This document shows, piece by piece, positions 38,913 to 47,135 of a stretch of DNA of 64,000 nt. How positions within the stretch are numbered: the stretch's first letter is position 1; the number at the start of each line of letters is the position of its first letter. Under the pieces are notes generated by a model. The model worked only from the letters and a program-made list of their open reading frames with translations. It did no database searches and was not told the origin of the DNA. Where the stretch lies: the NCBI RefSeq assembly GCF_004770995.1, contig NZ_RQHW01000033.1:62001-126000 (forward strand), in the 5' to 3' direction. The position numbers and the translations under genes were made by a program. Source of the stretch: Leptospira idonii (GTDB taxonomy: Bacteria > Spirochaetota > Leptospiria > Leptospirales > Leptospiraceae).

Positions 38913-39475
38913 AAAAAATCGTAAGTGTTTTTATTTTATTCGCTTTTGTTTTGTTTGGTGCTGGATGCGATTCTAAAACGGAATTGGATACTCTTCCTTT
39001 GGGAGGAAATTTCTCAGAGATGGATCAATCGGGAAAAATGGTTTCCTTATTCGATTTGAAAGAACCCATTCTTTTTGTTTTTTTCGGTTATACCTATTGT
39101 CCCGATTTTTGCCCCAATATGCTTTCCAAAATCAAAAAAGCGGAACAATTATTAGGTGAAAATGAGAGAAAATCCGTAAGGACAGTGCTCATTTCCATCG
39201 ATCCGGAAAGAGACCGCCCAGAAACGGTTCAGAAGTATGTGAATTTTTATTTGGAAACTGCGACAGGGTTTTCTTTCGATAGAAACACTACGAACCGCAT
39301 CATCAAACAATATGCAGCTTATGTGGAAAAAGCAAGAGATGGAGTGATGATCGATCACTCCACTTATGTCTATGTTTTGGACAAGGAAAGAAAAACCAGA
39401 AAACTTCTGAAGTCTACCGATTCCGTAGAAACGTTCGCGGAAACGGTTCGTCTTCTAGGCGGCAATCCCATTTAA
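38909..39475 (+). CDS. SCO1/SenC copper-delivery lipoprotein
   Basis: Start taken at ATG 38909 (MKKIVSVFILF), overlapping the PCu(A)C stop by four bases; a much longer frame upstream is an overlap shadow. The 188-aa product has lipobox FGAGC (Cys20) and a thioredoxin-like fold with copper ligands Cys64 and Cys68 in GYTYCPDFCP and His150 in MIDHSTY, followed by the SCO strands LISIDPERDRP. It assembles CuA of cytochrome c oxidase. Its 3' end overlaps the M3 peptidase gene by 21 bases. Confidence 0.92.
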   Translation: MKKIVSVFILFAFVLFGAGCDSKTELDTLPLGGNFSEMDQSGKMVSLFDLKEPILFVFFGYTYCPDFCPNMLSKIKKAEQLLGENERKSVRTVLISIDPERDRPETVQKYVNFYLETATGFSFDRNTTNRIIKQYAAYVEKARDGVMIDHSTYVYVLDKERKTRKLLKSTDSVETFAETVRLLGGNPI

Positions 39476-41407
39476 TCGAAGTAAGGCTTCAATCTCAGGA
39501 TCTTTTCCGTAGAAATCACGGAAAAGTTTCATTGCATTCTCCGATCCTCCTTTTTCTAAAACAGTCTTTCTAAAGTGTTCCGCCAATTGCAGGTCGAATA
39601 CTCCTTTATCCACGAAAGAATAATATGCGTTTGCTGAGAGTAACTCCGCCCATTTATAGGAATAATACCCTGCTGCATATCCTCCTGCGAAAATATGAGA
39701 GAAAGAGTTTTGAAACTTATTATAGGATGGAGGAAAAAAGACACTCACTTCTTTTCTCACTTCATTCAGTATATTTTGAACTTCTTCTTCCTTCGGAGCT
39801 ACTTGGTGGATTTTGATATCGAAAATCGCAAACTCTAATTGTCTTACTACCGCCATAGCCGATTGGAAATTTTTAGCATCCACCATCGTTCGGATGTATT
39901 CTTCCGGAATTTTCTCTCCCGTTTTGTAGTGTTTGGCGAAGAGAGAAAGCACTTTGGGTTCATAAGCGAAATTTTCCAAAAATTGGGAAGGAAATTCCAC
40001 TGCATCCCATTCCACTCCGTTCACTCCGCTGACGAATGCTTCGTTTACTCTGGAAAGAAGATGGTGGAGGGCATGCCCCAATTCGTGGAATAAAGTGACC
40101 ACATCGTTCGGTTTCAATAAGGATGGATGGTCTTTGGTTGCGGAAGGGAAATTTCCTATGACGAAAGCGATAGGAAGAGTTTCTTTTCCTTTTTCGTTTA
40201 TGAAATGAGGTTTCCAATTGTTCATCCAGGCTCCACCTTTTTTTTCTTTGCGGGCCTCCAAATCCAGATATAACCTAGCTCTTGTTTGGTTTTCTATGAT
40301 TAGATCGTAACATAAAACGGAAGGATGCCAAACTTCCGTTTTTGCCTCTTGGAAACGAATCCCTAGTAGGGATTCCAAAAAGACGAAAGTTCCCTTGGTT
40401 ACTGATTCTTTTTCCAGATAAGGGCGGTATTTTTCTTCTTCGTAATTGAATTTTTCCTTTTTGAGAAGTTCAGAATAGAAAGTGAGATCTTGGGACTCCA
40501 GATTTTCAACGCCTCTTTCTTTTGCAAACTCACGTAATGCGGAAATCTCTTTTTCTGCAATCGGTTTGGCCTTCTTTGCCAAACTATTCAAAAATTCCAA
40601 TACTTGTTCCGGAGTGTCGGCTACTTTCGTTGCTAGGCTGAGGTTCGCATAGGTTTCGTAACCTAACAGAGTCGATTCTTTTTTTCGAAGCTCTAAAATC
40701 TCTTCGAGTATCTTTCCGTTTTCGGGAGCTTTCGTTGTATATGCCTTGTAGAGTTCTTTTCTTTTTTCCCGATTCGGGCCGTACGTCATATAAGCGATGT
40801 AACTGGGGAATTGAAGAGTGAATTTGTATTTTCCGTTTTCCGTTTTGGCGCTATTCAATTCTCCTTCCGGCATTCCTTTGACGTCCTCTTCGGCAAGGAT
40901 CATTTCGAACGCATTCGTCGCATTCAGTACGTTTTGCGAAAACTGATTGCTTAAATCGGATAGCCGAATTCTGATTTTTTTTAATTCTTCCTTTTTGGAG
41001 TTTTCCAATCCGACCCCGGAAAGGCGAAAATCCCTGATTTCGTTGGAAAGAACTTTTTTTTGTTCCGGATTGATCGTTCTGTCTGTCTTTTCTATTTCCA
41101 GAAACGCATTATAGATATTTTCATTCTGCCCTAGGTTCGTATAGTATTCGGTTAGCTTAGGAAGGATGCGGGTATAAACCGCTTGAGACTCTTCATTATT
41201 TTTAACGGAGTTTAGGTGAGATATTTCCGTACTTAGATCGGAGAGTTCCGTATGAATCGTCTGATAGGGCTTTAGAAAATTAGCAAAATTAAACTGAGAT
41301 TGTTCGAGAAGATTCGAAATGAATTTCTCGTTAGACTCCATTTTTTCCAAAATCGCTTTTTCTTTTATAAGTAAATCGTCGGATTTAAATTCAGGAAACA
41401 TGTTCAC
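39455..41407 (-). CDS. M3-family zinc oligopeptidase
   Basis: 650 aa, the usual length of oligopeptidase A/thimet-type enzymes. The zinc site is the HELGHALHHLL motif, with FHELGHALHH, followed about 25 residues later by the EFPSQFLENF glutamate. Other M3 features are DLIIENQTRARLYLDLEARKEKK-like region and FAGGYAAGYYSYKWAELLSA. No signal peptide is seen, so it probably degrades short peptides, including cleaved signal peptides, in the cytoplasm. Convergent with the SCO gene. Confidence 0.94.
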   Translation of the reverse strand: MNMFPEFKSDDLLIKEKAILEKMESNEKFISNLLEQSQFNFANFLKPYQTIHTELSDLSTEISHLNSVKNNEESQAVYTRILPKLTEYYTNLGQNENIYNAFLEIEKTDRTINPEQKKVLSNEIRDFRLSGVGLENSKKEELKKIRIRLSDLSNQFSQNVLNATNAFEMILAEEDVKGMPEGELNSAKTENGKYKFTLQFPSYIAYMTYGPNREKRKELYKAYTTKAPENGKILEEILELRKKESTLLGYETYANLSLATKVADTPEQVLEFLNSLAKKAKPIAEKEISALREFAKERGVENLESQDLTFYSELLKKEKFNYEEEKYRPYLEKESVTKGTFVFLESLLGIRFQEAKTEVWHPSVLCYDLIIENQTRARLYLDLEARKEKKGGAWMNNWKPHFINEKGKETLPIAFVIGNFPSATKDHPSLLKPNDVVTLFHELGHALHHLLSRVNEAFVSGVNGVEWDAVEFPSQFLENFAYEPKVLSLFAKHYKTGEKIPEEYIRTMVDAKNFQSAMAVVRQLEFAIFDIKIHQVAPKEEEVQNILNEVRKEVSVFFPPSYNKFQNSFSHIFAGGYAAGYYSYKWAELLSANAYYSFVDKGVFDLQLAEHFRKTVLEKGGSENAMKLFRDFYGKDPEIEALLRLNGIAA

Positions 41408-41414
41408 CCTCTTT

Positions 41415-41440
41415 CTTTAGATTCCTATGGGAATCTAAAG
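41415..41440 (-). other. hairpin just before the M3 peptidase ribosome-binding site
   Basis: ctttagattcc (41415-41425) pairs perfectly with ggaatctaaag (41430-41440) around TATG. On the minus strand it is followed directly by AAAGAGGGTGAACATG, the Shine-Dalgarno and start of the peptidase gene, with no T-run. It may be a terminator of the upstream glycosyltransferase or a leader structure. Confidence 0.5.
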
Positions 41441-41492
41441 GTCAGACTGTCCGAATCCTAAGAAAGAGCAATGGAAAAAGAATTCGTTTTTT

Positions 41493-43034
41493 CTATCTAA
41501 TTTTAAATAAAAGAAGGGTTAGAGTTTTGTCCCTGTCGTAGGCCCAGATTGTTTTTTCTTTTCCCAAAGCCTCTCCTTGGATGCCCAATAGATTGAGAAA
41601 ATAAAATGTTTCCTGATCCAAAAGCAGAATGGTTCCGGAGGGAAGGGTTTGTATAAGCTGAAGATCCGTCTGTTCCCGAATTTCCGCATTCAGATAATAG
41701 GCAAGGCTGGGGAGTGCGTAGTTTTTGATCGAAACGACAGTATCTCCCTGTTTTAGAAATTGATTCCAAGATTCCGCTGCCCTGTAGCTGTCCCTTCTTT
41801 TTTCCGAAAACAAAGGAAGGAACACTGTCACGATTGAGATCGTCTGCAAAACCGCAAGACGGGGGATCCATTTTTTCCAAAAGGTTAGTGATTCCGATCT
41901 TTCCATTGAGGAAGCGATTAAAACAGCTAATATTGGATAGGCGGCTAAAGGATAGGATGGGAGTTTACTCATTAGAAGTTCGTAGAAAATCCATCCGAAA
42001 CATAATCCGGAAAGGAAGAGAATCGAAAGGGACATTTTGTTCTCCGTCAGAGATGGAAATTCTGAAAACTCTTCTTTTTCGTATCTCCATGCGATGTACA
42101 CTTCCTTTATCGTTCTAATTGTACGGATAAAAGCGGACGGCAGATAAAAGGACCAGGGAAAGAGTGTGATAAAAAATAACAAAAGATAGGTGCCTGGAGG
42201 GCCGGATTGCCCGAAGACAGGGTCTGCCGCTCTTCTAAGTATGTACCAATCGATCATCCAACGGATCAATTCTCCGTTTGTGTTTTGCCAAGCCAGGTAT
42301 CCCCAAAACAATAGAGGCAAAAGAGCCAATGGTAGAAAGAACCAAGGGCGGAGTAGAAAGATAACCTTTCTTGTTTTTTTATAAAATAAAAATACGAAGC
42401 AGATCCCTCCCAAAAAAATTAGGATCGGAGGGCCTTTCGTCAAACATCCCATAGATACTGAAAACCAGAACAGAAAGATCCAAGCTCCCACACGATCCTT
42501 ATTTTGTAGCAAGATGCGAAAGAGGGAATAAAATCCCAGGGTTTGCAAGAAGGTAAGAAGACCGTCTACAAGAGCGATCTTTCCATTTAGCGGAAAATAA
42601 ACGGATGTTGCCAGTATCAGAAAAGAATAAATTGCTGTTTTTTCGTTGTACAGTCGTTTTGTGAGATCGTAAGTCAGAAGGCAAATCGCCAAAATCCAGA
42701 CGGCAGGAAGCAAACGAAGAGAGAACTCCGAAACTCCTAGAACTTGGTAACTGATGGATGTGAGCCAAAAATGAAGAGGAGGTTTTCTATGCGGTTCCGA
42801 AAAAGGGAATTCCATCGTTACATAGTCTCCCTTGGTCAACATGGTTTTTGCAAAACCAGAGTAGGCGGCTTCGTCTTGGTCGTAAAGAACGGAGTCGTTT
42901 CCATAAAGAAGACAGAGAGCTAGAAAAATAGAAAGGATTCCGATTTTGGGGATCTTGCTGAAAAAAGACACGAAATCCAATGGACAACGGCTTTCTTTTC
43001 TGCAAAGAAATTTACGAAGTCTGAATCGTTTCAA
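41493..43034 (-). CDS. ArnT/PMT-like membrane glycosyltransferase
   Basis: 513 aa with about twelve hydrophobic helices. The GT83-type first loop is present: LYDQDEAAYSGFAKTML with the catalytic-type DE pair, then HRKPPLHFWL and LGVSEFSLRLLP. These enzymes move a sugar from a polyprenyl carrier to lipid A or protein. The acceptor is unknown and no neighbouring arn genes are present. It starts 53 bases from the divergent PHP-domain gene. Confidence 0.86.
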   Translation of the reverse strand: MKRFRLRKFLCRKESRCPLDFVSFFSKIPKIGILSIFLALCLLYGNDSVLYDQDEAAYSGFAKTMLTKGDYVTMEFPFSEPHRKPPLHFWLTSISYQVLGVSEFSLRLLPAVWILAICLLTYDLTKRLYNEKTAIYSFLILATSVYFPLNGKIALVDGLLTFLQTLGFYSLFRILLQNKDRVGAWIFLFWFSVSMGCLTKGPPILIFLGGICFVFLFYKKTRKVIFLLRPWFFLPLALLPLLFWGYLAWQNTNGELIRWMIDWYILRRAADPVFGQSGPPGTYLLLFFITLFPWSFYLPSAFIRTIRTIKEVYIAWRYEKEEFSEFPSLTENKMSLSILFLSGLCFGWIFYELLMSKLPSYPLAAYPILAVLIASSMERSESLTFWKKWIPRLAVLQTISIVTVFLPLFSEKRRDSYRAAESWNQFLKQGDTVVSIKNYALPSLAYYLNAEIREQTDLQLIQTLPSGTILLLDQETFYFLNLLGIQGEALGKEKTIWAYDRDKTLTLLLFKIR

Positions 43035-43087
43035 TTTTGTAATCTTTCTGCAATCAAAATGGAATCAAGCAGGATTATCCTAAAATC

Positions 43088-44251
43088 ATGTTGTCCACTC
43101 TCTCCGAACCGGTTTTGGCAGAGGTTCGCGTGTCGGAAAAAAAAACGTTCCTAATCAAAAGAATTTCGGCCGTCGTTTTCGTTCTTTTGGTCTTTTTATT
43201 TCTCTATCAAATCACTGTTATACTTTTACTTAGAGTTCCCGTTTCTTCCGAATCGAAACCTTTTTCCGGGAAAGATTGGATGAATCCCTATCAATCCGGG
43301 GATTGGAATGTACGCTCCGAAAAGATCGCCTTACACATTCATACCGATGAGGTTTGGTACACACCTGAAAGGCATTCAGTAGAAGAGATCGAATCCGTTT
43401 ACTCTAAAAACGGATATTCTTTGGTCGGAATTTCAGATTACGGAAGGGAAACGCAAACGAAACGTTTTCCCTGGTTGCGAGGATTCGAGTGGGGATTGAA
43501 TGTAAAGAAGAGACATGTTCTTGCCATCGGAGGAACAGACGATGTTTCCGATTTTTTCCCCGTTTACGGTTCTAGAGAGAATCTAACCTGGACATTTCAA
43601 AAAATGAGAAGTCATGGAAGTTATGTGATCATCGCTCACCCAAAACTTCATTCTTCTTTCAGTAGACAAGAGTTGGAAGCAGTCTCCGGTTATAACGCTA
43701 TAGAGGTATTTTCACCTTACGGAGATGATACGAAAATACTGGATTCTCTTTTGAGCAAAGGTAGAAACGTTCATTGTATGGCAAGCGACGATCTTCATTA
43801 TTTTCCTGAAAAAACGATTCAATCCTTTTCACAAAGCTGGTGGAAAGACCTTCTCCAAAAGATCATGTTTGTTCGAGGGAGAGAAGGAGAAAGCCTTCTT
43901 CGTTACATATCCACTTCTCATTCTAGAAACACCCCTGAATTGGTTCGCAGAGATTTGGAGACAGGTTCCTTTTTCTGTGTGAAAAAATTCTTCAGAGAAG
44001 GGGAAGATCCTAAACTTCCCGATATCAAAATCCAAAACGACACGATCGTAATGACGGGAGGAGAAAGATATTTGGAAGTGAAATGGATCGGGGAAAATGG
44101 AGAGATCAAACGATTGGATCCTGATACGGACCGATCTTCGTATAACTTGAAGGAAGCGGATCGTTATGTAAGATTGGAAATAGTCGGTTTGACAGGGAAA
44201 ATACTGTCAAACGCGATCTATCGATATGAAACCATCCCTAATCCTAATTAA
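43088..44251 (+). CDS. membrane-anchored PHP-domain phosphoesterase-like protein
   Basis: 387 aa with one N-terminal membrane helix (about 20-45). The PHP metal motifs are visible: ALHIHTDEVWYTPERHS, VIIAHPKLHSS and MASDDLHYF. PHP proteins hydrolyse phosphoesters with bound metals. A beta-rich C-terminal domain (about 300-387, VMTGGERYLEVKWIGENGEI) follows, as in PHP proteins acting on envelope polymers. Role inferred. The 3' end overlaps the next, convergent gene by four bases. Confidence 0.8.
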   Translation: MLSTLSEPVLAEVRVSEKKTFLIKRISAVVFVLLVFLFLYQITVILLLRVPVSSESKPFSGKDWMNPYQSGDWNVRSEKIALHIHTDEVWYTPERHSVEEIESVYSKNGYSLVGISDYGRETQTKRFPWLRGFEWGLNVKKRHVLAIGGTDDVSDFFPVYGSRENLTWTFQKMRSHGSYVIIAHPKLHSSFSRQELEAVSGYNAIEVFSPYGDDTKILDSLLSKGRNVHCMASDDLHYFPEKTIQSFSQSWWKDLLQKIMFVRGREGESLLRYISTSHSRNTPELVRRDLETGSFFCVKKFFREGEDPKLPDIKIQNDTIVMTGGERYLEVKWIGENGEIKRLDPDTDRSSYNLKEADRYVRLEIVGLTGKILSNAIYRYETIPNPN

Positions 44252-45459
44252 GGAACGGATTTAAAATCCAGTTTATTTGCCTCAGTGCCTGAGACGAGAG
44301 AATCCAAATAAGTTTTGTTTGATGCTTCGTACGTGCTGATGGCGGGTTTGCCCGAGCCCATACTTGCACCTGCAGCCTGATAGGTTCTTTGAAAGGCTTC
44401 TTCTACGGACATAAAATCGGCTCCTCCTTGCGTAGGACTAGGATAGGCGGCAGGTACTTGAGAGGCACTGAGTCCGTCGTTTACAAATCCGTTTACATCG
44501 AAGATTCCGTAAGAAAGTTGCGTTTGGAAACTTGCGGAATTAGGTAGATTACAAATTGTCTCAGGAAGAGTGGCGCTTGTAGTGATTGTAGCTTTAGCGG
44601 TTGTTAAAAATGGACTGTCGAATTTTTGCATATAAGCAAGTCCGTAATAGGCCTGATCTATATTGCCGCAAAAACTTTTTAAGGTATTGAGTCCGCTTGC
44701 GGAAGAAGGACTAATCTCCGTAAGTTTGCTGAACTTCAATCGGACTACGGAACGAAAACACAATTGTTTTCCGGAGTCCACTTCTGTGAGGATCACTCTA
44801 CCTATGTCGCTTGGCCAAACTGAATTTTCAGGACCGTTTCTCCAAGTATAAGTTTGAAATTTGGTTCCGTAACTGGCTTCGTTCCCCGTATAACTTTCCG
44901 TAATTACTCCGCCTACGTTTGCAAATTGAGAAGAATTGAAATCTCCCAGTTTATAATAAATTAATGCACCGTCGTTTCCCAGCATAGTGTTCGGATCGTC
45001 AAAAAACAATTGTAAACTGGGGGATGTGTTTCCCGTTTTGGTGATTTCAAAAAAATGATTAAACGATTTCGTTCCAGAAAACGCAGTGGCTTGAACAGCG
45101 ATAGGAGATGCAGATTGATTGAGTTTCAAGCGTAAGGTTGTGCTTCCGATTCCATCCAAGTTGACTCCCTGAATAGTTTGAGTCACAGGGTTGGTATTTG
45201 TGAAATAGCCGGCTCTTTTGAGTCCCGCAATGAGTTGGTCGATCAGGTTCGAATTTCCTCTAGCCCAAGTGGCCGACTGACGGACAAAACCCCATGAATT
45301 AGCTGCGGCAAAAATAGGCTCCGTTCCTAAATTCAATGAGAAGGATTGATCGAATTGGGAGGTTATATTCTGTAAAGATTCCGTATTGGAAAAACGTGAG
45401 AAATCGGAAACCTGTAGAGACACCCCTAAGAATAAAAATAAGTAAATAATTTTTTTCAT
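44248..45459 (-). CDS. exported protein of unknown function
   Basis: Start placed at ATG 45459 (MKKIIYLFLFLG), giving a signal peptide; the longer frame upstream would mask it. The 403-aa protein is Ser/Asn/Thr-rich and beta-prone, with TIQGVNLDGIGSTTLRLKLN and FFDDPNTMLGNDGALIYYKL stretches and paired cysteines (CFRS, SFCGN, ETICN). No domain recognised. It follows the small lipoprotein by five bases, so the two are likely one unit, transcribed away from the caspase operon. Confidence 0.6.
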   Translation of the reverse strand: MKKIIYLFLFLGVSLQVSDFSRFSNTESLQNITSQFDQSFSLNLGTEPIFAAANSWGFVRQSATWARGNSNLIDQLIAGLKRAGYFTNTNPVTQTIQGVNLDGIGSTTLRLKLNQSASPIAVQATAFSGTKSFNHFFEITKTGNTSPSLQLFFDDPNTMLGNDGALIYYKLGDFNSSQFANVGGVITESYTGNEASYGTKFQTYTWRNGPENSVWPSDIGRVILTEVDSGKQLCFRSVVRLKFSKLTEISPSSASGLNTLKSFCGNIDQAYYGLAYMQKFDSPFLTTAKATITTSATLPETICNLPNSASFQTQLSYGIFDVNGFVNDGLSASQVPAAYPSPTQGGADFMSVEEAFQRTYQAAGASMGSGKPAISTYEASNKTYLDSLVSGTEANKLDFKSVP

Positions 45460-45464
45460 ATATT

Positions 45465-45659
45465 CTACTCTGCGATTCCTTTCGGAATGCAAATCGTGAA
45501 CCCGCTCTCAGGATTGCAGGCCCCGTTATTTCTTAATAAAAATCCCAAAAGAAGTAGGTTTTTAAGATCTTTATCATCGTCAGATTTCTTAAACAAACTA
45601 CACTGAGCCGTGGATAGTAAAATTGCAAGTAGCAGGAATGAAATAAGGATTGGTTTCAT
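45465..45659 (-). CDS. very small lipoprotein, 64 aa
   Basis: Start chosen at ATG 45659, which gives MKPILISFLLLAILLSTAQC, a clear signal peptide with lipobox TAQC. The mature part is only 45 residues: SLFKKSDDDKDLKNLLLLG, LLRNNGAC and a closing CNPESGFTICIPKG with two cysteines. Function unknown. First gene of a two-gene unit with 44248-45459, divergent from the caspase operon across a 105-base gap. Confidence 0.68.
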   Translation of the reverse strand: MKPILISFLLLAILLSTAQCSLFKKSDDDKDLKNLLLLGFLLRNNGACNPESGFTICIPKGIAE

Positions 45660-45673
45660 AACTTTTCTTTTTA

Positions 45674-45706
45674 CTACAAACTTTTTCGTTTTGCAAGTTT
45701 TTGTAG
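45674..45706. promoter_or_regulatory. imperfect inverted repeat in the divergent gap next to the caspase operon
   Basis: ctacaaactt (45674-45683) faces aagtttttgtag (45695-45706), complementary except for a two-base bulge. It sits in the only shared intergenic region between the caspase operon and the divergent small lipoprotein unit, so it could be an operator. Weak evidence. Confidence 0.25.
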
Positions 45707-45764
45707 AAAAAAACCTCTGATTTTCGTTAATTGGATAAAACCATATCTTATTTTTAGATTCTTT

Positions 45765-47135
45765 ATGCTTCATTTTCGCACATATCTTTTCGTGTTTCTT
45801 ATGTTTTCGATCTTTCAAATCCGGCTTGGTTCCGAACCAAACAGGAAAGGTGTTCTGATTGAGGGATCGAGCGAGCGATCAGGCAAAAGGATCGCTCTCG
45901 TCGTAGGAATCAACGAATACAAAGATGTGGGGTTGAATGATTTAAGAAAGGCCCGTAACGATGCGAAGGGGATCGCAAAGATTTTGATACAAAACGGTGA
46001 ATTCGATTCTGTCACTGTGATGACAGACGAGATAGACCCTAAAGACGATCCCGATTCCCTTTTTCCCACCAAACTTAATATAGACGAAAAGCTGGATTCT
46101 ATTTTGAATCATGCAGGTCCGAACGATACTTTTCTGTTTTTCTTTTCCGGTCACGGGATTTCCGATTATGAAGAAAAAAGTTATTTGTTAACGCAAGACT
46201 CCCTCTTGTCGAAACCATATAATTCTTCTTTATCCGTGGAATCCATCGTCCAGAGAATCAGTAAAAAAGGGCTTAAGAAGTCTTTGTTGATTTTGGATGC
46301 CTGTAGAGATTCCATGTTTGCCTCTAAAAATCCTCAAGTAGGAGGTATGACCGATATGATTTTAGAGGGAGAGATCTTCGGAATTTTATATTCAACTAAG
46401 GCCGGTTTTTACAGTTACGAAGATGATGAAAGTTCTTACGGAGTATTCACGAAATATTTGATCTACGGATTGGAAGGGCGGGCGGATAGCAATCGAGATC
46501 AAAAAGTTTCATTCGGAGAATTGGAATTTTATATTACGGAAGCTGTCAAGAATTGGTCGATCCGTAAAAACAAACAACAAAAACCTTATACTCGTTATTT
46601 TGGAGAAAAGTCCGGAGACATCATTCTTTCTTATTCGACAAACCCTGATGTAAGTTTGGCTGATGTTCCTATCACAAAACAGGGTAAGGAAGCCGCTTGG
46701 ACCAGATCCATTCTGTTTCCCGGTTGGGGACAACACTACCAAGGCGATGAAATCAAAGGGAAAACCTATATGGGAATCGCTGCCGCATTACTTTTGGCTA
46801 CGATCGATTCCTATTCGAAATACAGAGAAGCGAAAAATTCTTATAACTCTGCCATCATTGTTCCTCCCAGTTCTCGTTTCGGAGAATCTTTAATCATCAA
46901 TACGCTGTTACTTGAACCTAAAAAACAGGATCTTTTGACTGCTGAAAATCGTTTGCAGCAAGTTTCCGTTCTTTTCGTAGCTTTTTATCTTTGGAACTTA
47001 GCCGATTTGGCTTTATTCTCTGCTGGGAATTCAGAAGCATCCAAATTTAATTTTTCCATGTACAAAGAATTTTATCCTATGGGAGGAACCGGTCAGGCAA
47101 ATCGATATGAGTTCAGTTATCAATATCGTTTTTAA
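45765..47135 (+). CDS. exported caspase-like (C14) protease fused to a DUF5683 membrane domain
   Basis: The 456-aa protein has a signal segment (about 5-20), a C14 caspase/metacaspase domain (about 40-290) and a DUF5683-type membrane domain (about 310-456). The catalytic dyad is His130 in FFFSGHGISD and Cys180 in LILDACRDS; other family features are RIALVVGINEY, YSTKAGFYSYE and YGVFTKYLIYGLEG. Residues 241-252 (DSNRDQKVSFGE) match an EF-hand Ca-binding loop, as seen in several bacterial C14 proteins. The DUF5683 part starts WTRSILFPGWGQHYQGD and has about three hydrophobic helices. So the protease domain is probably periplasmic and membrane-tethered. It overlaps the first Kelch lipoprotein gene by 29 bases. 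Confidence 0.85.
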   Translation: MLHFRTYLFVFLMFSIFQIRLGSEPNRKGVLIEGSSERSGKRIALVVGINEYKDVGLNDLRKARNDAKGIAKILIQNGEFDSVTVMTDEIDPKDDPDSLFPTKLNIDEKLDSILNHAGPNDTFLFFFSGHGISDYEEKSYLLTQDSLLSKPYNSSLSVESIVQRISKKGLKKSLLILDACRDSMFASKNPQVGGMTDMILEGEIFGILYSTKAGFYSYEDDESSYGVFTKYLIYGLEGRADSNRDQKVSFGELEFYITEAVKNWSIRKNKQQKPYTRYFGEKSGDIILSYSTNPDVSLADVPITKQGKEAAWTRSILFPGWGQHYQGDEIKGKTYMGIAAALLLATIDSYSKYREAKNSYNSAIIVPPSSRFGESLIINTLLLEPKKQDLLTAENRLQQVSVLFVAFYLWNLADLALFSAGNSEASKFNFSMYKEFYPMGGTGQANRYEFSYQYRF

